In this document: positions 42,622-49,156 of the stretch, one piece after another
How positions within the stretch are numbered: position 1 is the first letter of the stretch
How the letters are laid out: each line of letters opens with the position of its first letter
DNA from: Bacteroidota bacterium
Lineage (GTDB): Bacteria > Bacteroidota > Bacteroidia > Flavobacteriales > Flavobacteriaceae
Direction: 5' to 3'
Length of the DNA stretch: 64,000 nucleotides
NCBI GenBank assembly: GCA_018267095.1
Contig: JAFDZC010000004.1
Coordinates: 124,001-188,000 of the forward strand
Notes under the pieces: generated by a model
The model's input: the letters and a program-made list of their open reading frames with translations, nothing else
The model's database searches: none
What the model was told of the DNA's origin: nothing
Translations under genes and position numbers: made by a program

Positions 42622-42642
42622 TTTAAGCTTCCGAATAAACTT

Positions 42643-42715
42643 GTGTCAATTTTTCAAAAATTAAAAAAATGACACGGTTTTTGTGTCAAAATATTTTTTT
42701 TAAAAAAAATGACAC
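42643..42715 (+). promoter_or_regulatory. tandem GTGTCA/TGACAC operator-like array
   Basis: Four half-sites are present: GTGTCA at 42643-42648, TGACAC at 42670-42675, GTGTCA at 42683-42688 and TGACAC at 42710-42715. Within each pair the half-sites are 21 bases apart, and the pair repeats with a period of exactly 40 bases. A/T runs fill the space between half-sites. The array ends 45 bases before the HTH gene, which is therefore the likely regulated and possibly autoregulating gene. Confidence 0.65.
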
Positions 42716-42759
42716 AAATTAACCTTTGACTTCATGCGTACAATCAAATAAAAATACAG

Positions 42760-43266
42760 ATGAGAAAAACAACTAAACTCAGCAAAATACTCGGGCTGAC
42801 ACAAAGCGATGTAGCCATGCTTATGGGCATCACACGCAGCCAATGGACTATGTTTGAATCTGGACAAAGAAAACTTCCGCCACAGGCCAATCTTTTATTG
42901 AGCGCGATTCTCAACCACCTAAAGATTTCTGACAACCAAACATTTGAAAATCAGCAGCAAGAAATAATACAAAACCAATACAAAAAGTGGCAACCTGAAA
43001 ATAAATATAAGTTGCTTGAATTAGAAAAAAAGATAGAATTTACCCAAAGAAAATTAAATTCAGAATTAGCACAACAAAAACTAATCGAGTTTGTTGAAAC
43101 AAGCCAAAACAAAGATTTACCGTTTGCTCCGGTCAAAGAATATTTATCGCAAAGAAAAAAAATGACCACAATATCAGAACTGACCATATTACGCACCAAA
43201 CAACAACACCAAAGAGAATTATTGGAATTTGAAATGAAATTGATTGCTTCCAAACTCAAAAAATAA
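42760..43266 (+). CDS. HTH (XRE-like) regulator with C-terminal coiled coil
   Basis: The 168-residue product opens with a helix-turn-helix of the XRE/Cro type (LSKILGLTQSDVAMLMGITR, then SQWTMFESGQRKLPPQANLL). A long helix follows with heptads (YKLLELEKKIEFTQRKLNSE, LTILRTKQQHQRELLEFEMK), suggesting dimerisation or oligomerisation. No ligand domain is seen. It is directly downstream of the GTGTCA/TGACAC array, which it may bind. The gap to recQ is 100 bases and recQ has its own -7 element, so it is probably its own unit. Confidence 0.75.
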   Translation: MRKTTKLSKILGLTQSDVAMLMGITRSQWTMFESGQRKLPPQANLLLSAILNHLKISDNQTFENQQQEIIQNQYKKWQPENKYKLLELEKKIEFTQRKLNSELAQQKLIEFVETSQNKDLPFAPVKEYLSQRKKMTTISELTILRTKQQHQRELLEFEMKLIASKLKK

Positions 43267-43327
43267 ACATCCGGTGCGCCTAACATTTTGAAGTAAGCTC
43301 TTCAGTTTATCAAAGGGTTGATTTTGC

Positions 43328-43335
43328 TACCTTTG
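43328..43335 (+). promoter_or_regulatory. -7 element of recQ
   Basis: TACCTTTG matches TAnnTTTG, 32 bases before the recQ start, with TTTA about 18 bases upstream as a possible weak -33. Confidence 0.55.
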
Positions 43336-43366
43336 TGATTGTGTTTCAACTTTACATCTAAAAATC

Positions 43367-45262
43367 ATGCTTGACGCCATACAAATACTCCAAAAATATT
43401 GGAAACACGACCACTTTCGCGAGCCACAAGAACAAGTGATTCAAAGCATTCTCTCGGGCCGCGATACTTTTGCACTCATGCCCACCGGCGGCGGAAAATC
43501 GATTTGCTTTCAGATTCCGGCCCTCCTGCAACCCGGATTGGCCTTGGTCATATCGCCCCTGGTTGCTTTGATGAAAGACCAAATTGACAATCTTCAGAAA
43601 CGCGATATCAAAGCACTTTCGATCACCGGAGGACTTTCGGCGGATGAAATTTCTGATTTACTCGACAATTGCCAATTCGGGAATTATAAGTTTTTGTATT
43701 TATCGCCCGAGCGTTTGCAATCAGACTGGATTTTAGAACGCATCAAAAACCTGCGCATCAACTTGATTGCGGTGGATGAAGCGCACTGTGTTTCGCAATG
43801 GGGACATGATTTTCGTCCGGCATATTTGAAGATATCTGCCTTAAAAGCGCTGTTCCCCAAAGTTCCGTTTGTTGCGTTGACGGCTTCGGCGACGCCCAGA
43901 GTTCAGCAAGATATTGTTGCGCAGCTCAAACTTAACGATCCGGCTGTTTTTCAAAAATCATTTGCCCGCGAAAATTTGGCCTATATGGTTTACCCGACTG
44001 AAGATAAATTGTTTTTGCTCGGGCAAATCCTTCAGAAAAATCCAGAACCTTCTATTATATATGTAAGAAATCGAAAATCTTGCATCGATACTGCGACCCA
44101 ACTCAACGCTATGGGCTACCGAGCAGTTTATTACCACGGCGGTTTGTCGCGCAAAGACAAAGAGCAGAACATGAATCGCTGGATGGAAGAATCTGCGCAA
44201 GTCATGGTGGCCACCAACGCTTTCGGAATGGGCATTGACAAGGCCAACGTAAAAACAGTTGTGCATATTCAGCTTCCGGACAATTTAGAAAACTATTACC
44301 AAGAAGCCGGACGCGCCGGAAGAGACAATCAAAAGGCGTTTGCTATTTTGCTGACTTCGGCTGCTGAAATACAAACGGCCAAACAACAATTGCTGGCCAT
44401 GTTGCCTGACAAAAAGTTTTTGCTGCAGGTTTATCTTAAATTGTGCAGTTATTTTCAGATTGCTTACGGCGAAGGCATGGGCGAAGAGTTTGCCTTTGGT
44501 TTGAATACTTTTTGCGTTAAATACAACTTTCCCGTTTTAAAAACCTATCAGGCATTGCAGTTTTTGGATCGACAAGGCGTGATTGGTTTATCACAAGAAT
44601 TCTCCGAAAAAATTACTTTGCAGTTTTTGATTGAATCGCGCGAGGTAATCAGATATATGAGCCTGAATCCGGCCGATGAAGAAATTTTGCTGAATATTTT
44701 GCGCACCTATCCGGGCGTGTATGATTTGCCCACGGCCATTAATCCTGCCTTGATGGCTAAAAAATCAGCCAAGTCAGAAGATGATGTTTTGGCGTTACTT
44801 GAAAAACTGCACAGCCGAGCCATGATTTCACTGCAATCCAAAAACAACGATACACAACTTATCTTTCACGAAATCCGAGAAGACGAAAAAACCATCAACC
44901 GTGTGAGTCGTTTTTTAGAAATGCAAAACCAACTCAAATTAGAACAACTTGATGCGGTTTTGGAGTATGCGCTGAATCATCAAAAATGCAAAAGCCAGCA
45001 ACTGCTCACTTATTTTGGCGAAAAGACTTCGCAGAATTGCGGTATATGTTCTTATTGTATACAGCATAAAAAAAGTGTCGGCCAAGAACCCAATATTACC
45101 CGCGAAATTCTAGAACTGCTCAAGAATGAAGATTTATCTTCAAGAGAACTTCAAAATCGACTGGGTTATGAAACAAACGATCTTATCTTTGCGCTACAAA
45201 CGCTCTTGGAAAACGAGATCATTTTGGTTCGGGCCAATAGTCAATATACCTTAAATAAATGA
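43367..45262 (+). CDS. recQ: ATP-dependent DNA helicase RecQ
   Basis: The 631-residue protein has the RecQ motif set: motif 0 (FREPQEQVIQSIL), Walker A MPTGGGKS, the DEAH box in VDEAHCVSQWGHDFRPAY, and helicase motif VI ending QEAGRAGRD. The zinc-binding region with four Cys is near the C-terminus (CKSQQLLTYFGEKTSQNCGI, CSYC). The final ~70 residues form a winged-helix-like end (REILELLKNEDLSSRELQNR) without a recognisable HRDC domain. It unwinds DNA 3'-5' in recombination and repair. The fmt gene starts inside its last codons. Confidence 0.93.
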   Translation: MLDAIQILQKYWKHDHFREPQEQVIQSILSGRDTFALMPTGGGKSICFQIPALLQPGLALVISPLVALMKDQIDNLQKRDIKALSITGGLSADEISDLLDNCQFGNYKFLYLSPERLQSDWILERIKNLRINLIAVDEAHCVSQWGHDFRPAYLKISALKALFPKVPFVALTASATPRVQQDIVAQLKLNDPAVFQKSFARENLAYMVYPTEDKLFLLGQILQKNPEPSIIYVRNRKSCIDTATQLNAMGYRAVYYHGGLSRKDKEQNMNRWMEESAQVMVATNAFGMGIDKANVKTVVHIQLPDNLENYYQEAGRAGRDNQKAFAILLTSAAEIQTAKQQLLAMLPDKKFLLQVYLKLCSYFQIAYGEGMGEEFAFGLNTFCVKYNFPVLKTYQALQFLDRQGVIGLSQEFSEKITLQFLIESREVIRYMSLNPADEEILLNILRTYPGVYDLPTAINPALMAKKSAKSEDDVLALLEKLHSRAMISLQSKNNDTQLIFHEIREDEKTINRVSRFLEMQNQLKLEQLDAVLEYALNHQKCKSQQLLTYFGEKTSQNCGICSYCIQHKKSVGQEPNITREILELLKNEDLSSRELQNRLGYETNDLIFALQTLLENEIILVRANSQYTLNK

Positions 45263-46206
45263 AGCCATTAAAAATTGTCTTTATGGGTACTCCGGAATTT
45301 GCCGTAGGCATACTGGACACCATTTGTAAAAACAACTATGAAGTAGTTGGTGTCATTACCGCTGCAGATAAGCCTGCCGGTCGTGGGCAAAAAATAAAAT
45401 ATTCAGCCGTTAAAGAATATGCGCTCGAGCACGGACTAAAATTGCTTCAGCCCACCAACTTAAAAGAGGAAGCTTTTTTGCAAGAACTCAAAAGTCTTCA
45501 GGCCAATTTGCAAGTGGTCGTTGCCTTTAGAATGTTGCCTAAAGCTGTTTGGGAAATGCCGGAATACGGAACGTTTAATTTGCATGCATCGTTGCTTCCG
45601 GATTATCGCGGTGCAGCACCGATCAATTGGGCGATCATCAACGGAGAAAAACAAACCGGGGTGACGACCTTTTTTATCGACGATAAAATTGATACCGGCG
45701 CGATGATTCTAAGTCGAAGCACTAAAATTGACCCTAAAGAAAACGCCGGACAATTGCATGATCGATTGATGCAGATCGGCAGCCAAGCTGTTTTGGAAAC
45801 TTTGGAATTAATTAGTCAAGGAAATGTGTCCACAACCATACAGCCTGAAAACGCTGAACTCAAAACAGCATACAAACTCAACCGAGAAAATTGCAAAATT
45901 GACTGGCAGTCATCGGGTGATACCATTTATAATTTGATTCGCGGATTATCGCCTTATCCGGCGGCTTGGTGTTTTTTTGCCGATGCAGATCAGCAGTGGA
46001 ATATTAAAATTTATGAAGCGGAATTTATTCCCGAATCGCATACCTATAATATAGGTAGTATTGCAACCACCAAAAAGAGTTTGTCTGTCGCGGTCAAAGA
46101 TGGTTGGTTGCAGATTTTGAGTTTGCAGTTGCCGGGTAAAAAAAGAATGTCGATTTCAGAACTGCTCAACGGCGTTTCATTCTCAGAGAAGGCTCATGCT
46201 TACTAG
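45259..46206 (+). CDS. fmt: methionyl-tRNA formyltransferase
   Basis: The 315-residue enzyme uses 10-formyl-THF to formylate initiator Met-tRNA. The formyl-THF site is visible (FNLHASLLPDYRGAAPINWA) with the catalytic Asn/His/Asp group, and the C-terminal OB-like tRNA-binding domain follows. The start overlaps the recQ stop by 4 bases (ATGA), indicating translational coupling. Confidence 0.95.
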   Translation: MKPLKIVFMGTPEFAVGILDTICKNNYEVVGVITAADKPAGRGQKIKYSAVKEYALEHGLKLLQPTNLKEEAFLQELKSLQANLQVVVAFRMLPKAVWEMPEYGTFNLHASLLPDYRGAAPINWAIINGEKQTGVTTFFIDDKIDTGAMILSRSTKIDPKENAGQLHDRLMQIGSQAVLETLELISQGNVSTTIQPENAELKTAYKLNRENCKIDWQSSGDTIYNLIRGLSPYPAAWCFFADADQQWNIKIYEAEFIPESHTYNIGSIATTKKSLSVAVKDGWLQILSLQLPGKKRMSISELLNGVSFSEKAHAY

Positions 46207-46240
46207 GCTCAGCGAGGAAAATACTTCAAAAAACACCGTC

Positions 46241-46272
46241 TTTATCAACAAATAACCCGATTTATCAACAAA
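46241..46272 (+). promoter_or_regulatory. DnaA-box-like direct repeats upstream of HU
   Basis: TTTATCAACAAA occurs at 46241-46252 and 46261-46272, a period of 20 bases. The core TTATCAACA differs in one base from the DnaA box TTATCCACA. The repeats lie about 25-55 bases upstream of the HU promoter -33 element. Confidence 0.5.
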
Positions 46273-46296
46273 AATGATGAAATCAGGCTAAATCGC

Positions 46297-46326
46297 TTGC
46301 GTGGTAAGGATTTCCTACTAAATTTG
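46297..46326 (+). promoter_or_regulatory. HU promoter
   Basis: TTG at 46297-46299 (CTTG), a 19-base spacer and TAAATTTG at 46319-46326 match the Bacteroidota promoter. Confidence 0.75.
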
Positions 46327-46372
46327 TTTCACTTATAACTTTATGTTTAACCAACAATTAATAACTATTATT

Positions 46373-46645
46373 ATGAACAAATCAGAATTAATCGATGCAA
46401 TTGCTGCTGACGCAGGAATTACTAAAGCAGCTGCTAAATTGGCTTTGGAGTCATTCTTGAATAACGTAGGTGGTACCTTGAAAAAAGGTGGAAGAGTATC
46501 ATTGGTAGGTTTCGGATCTTGGTCAGTTTCAAAAAGAGCTGCTAGAGAAGGAAGAAACCCTCAAACTGGAAAAACCATCAAAATCGCTGCTAAGAATGTT
46601 GTAAAATTCAAAGCTGGTGCTGAATTAGAAGGTTCTGTAAACTAA
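46373..46645 (+). CDS. HU-family DNA-binding protein
   Basis: From MNKSELIDAIAADAG (ATG at 46373) the product is 90 residues and matches HU: two N-terminal helices, then GRVSLVGFGSWSVSKRAARE, GRNPQTGKTIKIAAK with the conserved Pro that intercalates DNA, and VKFKAGAELE. HU bends and compacts DNA as a dimer. The in-frame upstream Met at 46343 is not used because the family begins MNKSEL. The codon usage suggests strong expression, and promoter and terminator are both strong. Confidence 0.95.
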   Translation: MNKSELIDAIAADAGITKAAAKLALESFLNNVGGTLKKGGRVSLVGFGSWSVSKRAAREGRNPQTGKTIKIAAKNVVKFKAGAELEGSVN

Positions 46646-46667
46646 TAAAAGTTTATAAAATATAAAG

Positions 46668-46697
46668 AAAAGTCTCCGTTTTGGGGACTTTTTTTTT
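46668..46697 (+). terminator. HU terminator
   Basis: AAAAGTCTCC and GGGGACTTTT form a stem with loop GTTTT or similar, followed by a T run. Confidence 0.8.
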
Positions 46698-46766
46698 GAA
46701 TTTCCGCGAGATATATTTGTTTATATCAAACTTTTATTCTTAATTTTAGGTAAAATTGCGATTCAG

Positions 46767-47327
46767 ATGATATCAGAAAAATTACAAAAAGGCCAATTGC
46801 TTATTGCAGAACCTTCTATAATTGGAGATTTATCATTCAATCGTTCGGTAATACTGCTTGCCGACCACAACCAAGATGGGTCCGTCGGATTTATCATCAA
46901 CAAACCTTTAAAGTATACAATCAATGACTTGGTTCCGGATGTTGAAGCCAATTTTAAAATTTACAACGGCGGTCCGGTAGAACAAGACAATCTGTATTTC
47001 ATTCACAACATTCCTGATCTGATTACCGACAGTGTTGAAATATCCAACGGTATTTTTTGGGGCGGGAATTTTGATTTGACCAAAGAACTCATCAACAACG
47101 GAAAAATCAAGAAAGACAACATTCGTTTCTTTTTGGGCTATACCGGTTGGAGTCCGCAACAATTAGAGCAAGAAATGAAATCAAATTCGTGGATACTCAC
47201 CGAGAATCTCTACAAAAATAAAATCATCGGCAAATCAAGTACCGACTTCTGGAAAGAAAAAATCCTCGAAATTGGCGGTGACTATGTGATCTGGTCAAAC
47301 GCACCCGAGAATCCAATTCTGAACTAA
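46767..47327 (+). CDS. YqgE/AlgH family protein
   Basis: The 186-residue product has YqgE marks: KGQLLIAEPSIIGDLSFNRS, VILLADHNQDGSVGFIINKP, YNGGPVEQDNLYFIHN and FFLGYTGWSPQQLEQEM. The role is unclear; in Pseudomonas AlgH was linked to alginate regulation. A TATATTTG (46712-46719) lies in the gap after HU as its likely -7 element. Its stop overlaps the stop of the class IV aminotransferase (47324-47327). Confidence 0.9.
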   Translation: MISEKLQKGQLLIAEPSIIGDLSFNRSVILLADHNQDGSVGFIINKPLKYTINDLVPDVEANFKIYNGGPVEQDNLYFIHNIPDLITDSVEISNGIFWGGNFDLTKELINNGKIKKDNIRFFLGYTGWSPQQLEQEMKSNSWILTENLYKNKIIGKSSTDFWKEKILEIGGDYVIWSNAPENPILN

Positions 47328-48160
47328 GCTTGAATATACTCGTTGAGTAATTCTGTAAGCTTTTCGGAAAGTTTGGCAGAATATTTCTTCTTGCGATATT
47401 GACTAATTGGCTGAATTCCGGTAATGACATTCGTAATGAATAATTCGTCGGCATTCTGCAAATCAAAAGGTGAGATAATTGATTCAACCACTTCAATCTC
47501 TTGAACTTTTTGGGCTAATTGCAAAATTTTTTTTCTCATAATCCCATTCAAACAACCTTCAGAAACAGGCGGCGTGATGAGTTTATTGTCTTTGAGCATG
47601 AACAAGTTTCCGTTAATCGCTTCAATAACATTCTTATCATCATTGATTAAAAGACAGTTTTGATAACCGTTTTCATGAGCAAAAATACTTCCGGTTACGT
47701 GAATCATCTTACTGGTGGTTTTGAGTGTTGATAAAAGATTTTTGGCTATGTGAAAATCTTTATATAAATCAACTTCATAGGCCTGAGTCAAACAAGTGTA
47801 TAACTTCTGCTCAAGAGGATGTACGCGTATAACATAAGCAACCTGTGACGTTTTGGGCAAATAATAACCAGAACTATCGCGGTAAAATGTAATGCGAGCT
47901 CGAGCAGAATCCACACAAAGGTTCATTTGTGCCGTTTTGATAATTTCAGCTTCAAAACGCTCCATGGTAAAATCCATCGGAATTTCCATACGGACAATAC
48001 GCATAGACGCCATCAATCTAAAATAATGATCTTCTAAAAACAATACTTTGCCATCAACAATCTTAAGGGTGTCAAAAATACCGTCTCCGTATAGAAAACT
48101 TCGGTTACTTGTCCAGTCTTGATCGGCCTGTAAGACCAATTCACCATTGAGATTAATCAT
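47324..48160 (-). CDS. class IV aminotransferase (4-amino-4-deoxychorismate lyase / BCAT-like)
   Basis: The 278-residue PLP enzyme shows FLYGDGIFDTLKIVDGKVLF, the PLP Lys in NLLSTLKTTSKMIHV, NDDKNVIEAINGNLFM and EGCLNGIMRKKIL. Such enzymes act as PabC (folate) or as branched-chain or D-amino-acid transaminases. Separating these needs substrate-loop comparison, so I give no symbol. Its ATG lies directly after a hairpin that ends the START-like gene, and a TATATTTG -7 element sits inside the same stretch. Confidence 0.85.
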   Translation of the reverse strand: MINLNGELVLQADQDWTSNRSFLYGDGIFDTLKIVDGKVLFLEDHYFRLMASMRIVRMEIPMDFTMERFEAEIIKTAQMNLCVDSARARITFYRDSSGYYLPKTSQVAYVIRVHPLEQKLYTCLTQAYEVDLYKDFHIAKNLLSTLKTTSKMIHVTGSIFAHENGYQNCLLINDDKNVIEAINGNLFMLKDNKLITPPVSEGCLNGIMRKKILQLAQKVQEIEVVESIISPFDLQNADELFITNVITGIQPISQYRKKKYSAKLSEKLTELLNEYIQA

Positions 48161-48161
48161 A

Positions 48162-48183
48162 AAAAAAGCCCTAAAATGTAGGG
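48162..48183 (-). terminator. terminator of the START-like gene, overlapping the aminotransferase start
   Basis: On the minus strand GCCCT and AGGGC pair around ACATTTT, with a run of seven T directly before the ATG at 48160. The stem is only 5 bp. Confidence 0.55.
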
Positions 48184-48191
48184 CAAATATA
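48184..48191 (-). promoter_or_regulatory. -7 element of the aminotransferase gene
   Basis: TATATTTG on the minus strand matches TAnnTTTG and directly precedes the terminator-like hairpin at 48162-48183. Confidence 0.5.
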
Positions 48192-48210
48192 AGGTTAAAA
48201 GAGGTGTATT

Positions 48211-48603
48211 TTATACAGACCCGATAACGTGTTTTAAATCAGATATTTGGTTATCCCAAAGCAATTTGGCTTCTTCTAATTCGTCACTTTTGGCAAAGTC
48301 GATAATCATCAGCGAAACGTCTTTGGTAATTTCATCTTCAAGAATTCTGAGCTCAAAAAAGTAATCGGTATCTCTTTTTTGCTCGTCAATCCAACGAAAC
48401 TTGATTTTCTCGCCTGTTTTTTTAGAAGAGACTCTGGCATACTCTTCAGTATCATCCCATATAAAAGTAAAATACTCACCACGCGAGTTCACATTGTCAG
48501 CAAACCACTCTGATAAACCCGAAGGTGTTGATATATACTGATATAACAATTGCGGAGATGAATTGATGGGAAATTCTAGTTCGTATTTTGTCTTTACTTC
48601 CAT
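48211..48603 (-). CDS. START/AHSA1-like domain protein
   Basis: From MEVKTKYELEFPINSSPQ (ATG at 48603) the product is 130 residues with the SRPBCC/START-like fold pattern: LYQYISTPSGLSEWFADNVN, FTFIWDDTEEYARVSSKKTG, KIKFRWIDEQ and a long C-terminal helix (LEEAKLLWDNQISDLKHVIG). The family binds hydrophobic ligands or acts as co-chaperone; here the ligand is unknown. The longer frame to 48660 has no good start support. Confidence 0.85.
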   Translation of the reverse strand: MEVKTKYELEFPINSSPQLLYQYISTPSGLSEWFADNVNSRGEYFTFIWDDTEEYARVSSKKTGEKIKFRWIDEQKRDTDYFFELRILEDEITKDVSLMIIDFAKSDELEEAKLLWDNQISDLKHVIGSV

Positions 48604-48691
48604 GGTTTTGAAACCTATTTTTGGTGAAATATATAGAATAATAGTACAATATAAAAGCAATTTTATAAATAATTTTTTTTCGAAAGATTAA

Positions 48692-48722
48692 TTTGCAACC
48701 TATGATTTAAGTTATATATTTG
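48692..48722 (+). promoter_or_regulatory. tRNA-Met promoter
   Basis: TTTG (48692-48695), a 19-base spacer and TATATTTG (48715-48722) are an exact match to the Bacteroidota consensus, about 30 bases upstream of the tRNA. Confidence 0.85.
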
Positions 48723-48751
48723 CAGCCGCATTCAGGGATGCAACGAATCAT

Positions 48752-48825
48752 GGCGAGGTAGCTCAGTTGGTTAGAGCGCAGGATTCATAACCCTGAGGTC
48801 ACGGGTTCAACTCCCGTCCTCGCTA
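48752..48825 (+). tRNA. tRNA-Met (CAU)
   Basis: The cloverleaf is clear: acceptor GGCGAGG pairs with CCTCGCT, D-loop AGCTCAGTTGGTTAGAGC, anticodon stem-loop with CAT, T-arm ending GTTCAACTC. The first pair is G-U, unlike the C-A mismatch of initiator tRNA, so elongator Met is more likely. A tRNA-Ile with modified CAU cannot be fully excluded. CCA is not encoded. Confidence 0.93.
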
Positions 48826-48838
48826 CTAAATATATTCT

Positions 48839-48873
48839 AAAGCCTTAAGCAGAAATGTTTGAGGCTTTTTTTA
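48839..48873 (+). terminator. tRNA-Met terminator
   Basis: AAAGCCT (48839-48845) and AGGCTTT (48862-48868) form a stem, followed by a T run to 48872. The 331-base gap between the tRNA and the surface-protein gene otherwise holds no gene; its right end carries the operator-like repeats and promoter below. Confidence 0.7.
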
Positions 48874-49032
48874 TTTCGATTCTTTCTGAAGAGTTTTCAA
48901 AAAATCAGAGAAAACCTATCTAATTCTAAATCAACCCTTTTCTTCACGCAAAAAATTCACTTGAGCAAAGGATAAATTAATTTTACTCGAATTAATTATT
49001 GTAGTCTTTTACTTTAAAAAATACACAAAAAG

Positions 49033-49070
49033 TGCATTTCATCGATTTTTTATGCATTTTATCGATGAAA
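49033..49070 (+). promoter_or_regulatory. inverted and direct repeat site upstream of the giant surface protein
   Basis: TTTCATCGAT (49037-49046) and ATCGATGAAA (49061-49070) are a perfect 10-bp inverted repeat with a 14-base centre. TGCATTTCATCGAT (49033-49046) is also repeated at 49053-49066 with one mismatch, exactly 20 bases on. The site ends 3 bases upstream of the -33 element, a typical activator or repressor position. Confidence 0.6.
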
Positions 49071-49073
49071 AAT

Positions 49074-49104
49074 TTTGTCAATTAAAACACTCCCTCTACT
49101 TTTG
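49074..49104 (+). promoter_or_regulatory. promoter of the giant surface protein gene
   Basis: TTTG (49074-49077), a 19-base spacer and TACTTTTG (49097-49104) match the consensus exactly. The likely transcription start near 49109-49111 leaves a leader of about 45 bases. Confidence 0.85.
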
Positions 49105-49156
49105 ACTCGTTAAAAAGTTACTAACCAAATAATCACTTTTCGGGGGAAAAAGAATT

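Noticed and set aside
48752-48825. tRNA-Ile with CAU anticodon
   Set aside because: Not fully excluded, but overall sequence and the G1-U72 pair fit elongator Met better; tilS-dependent identity cannot be read by eye.
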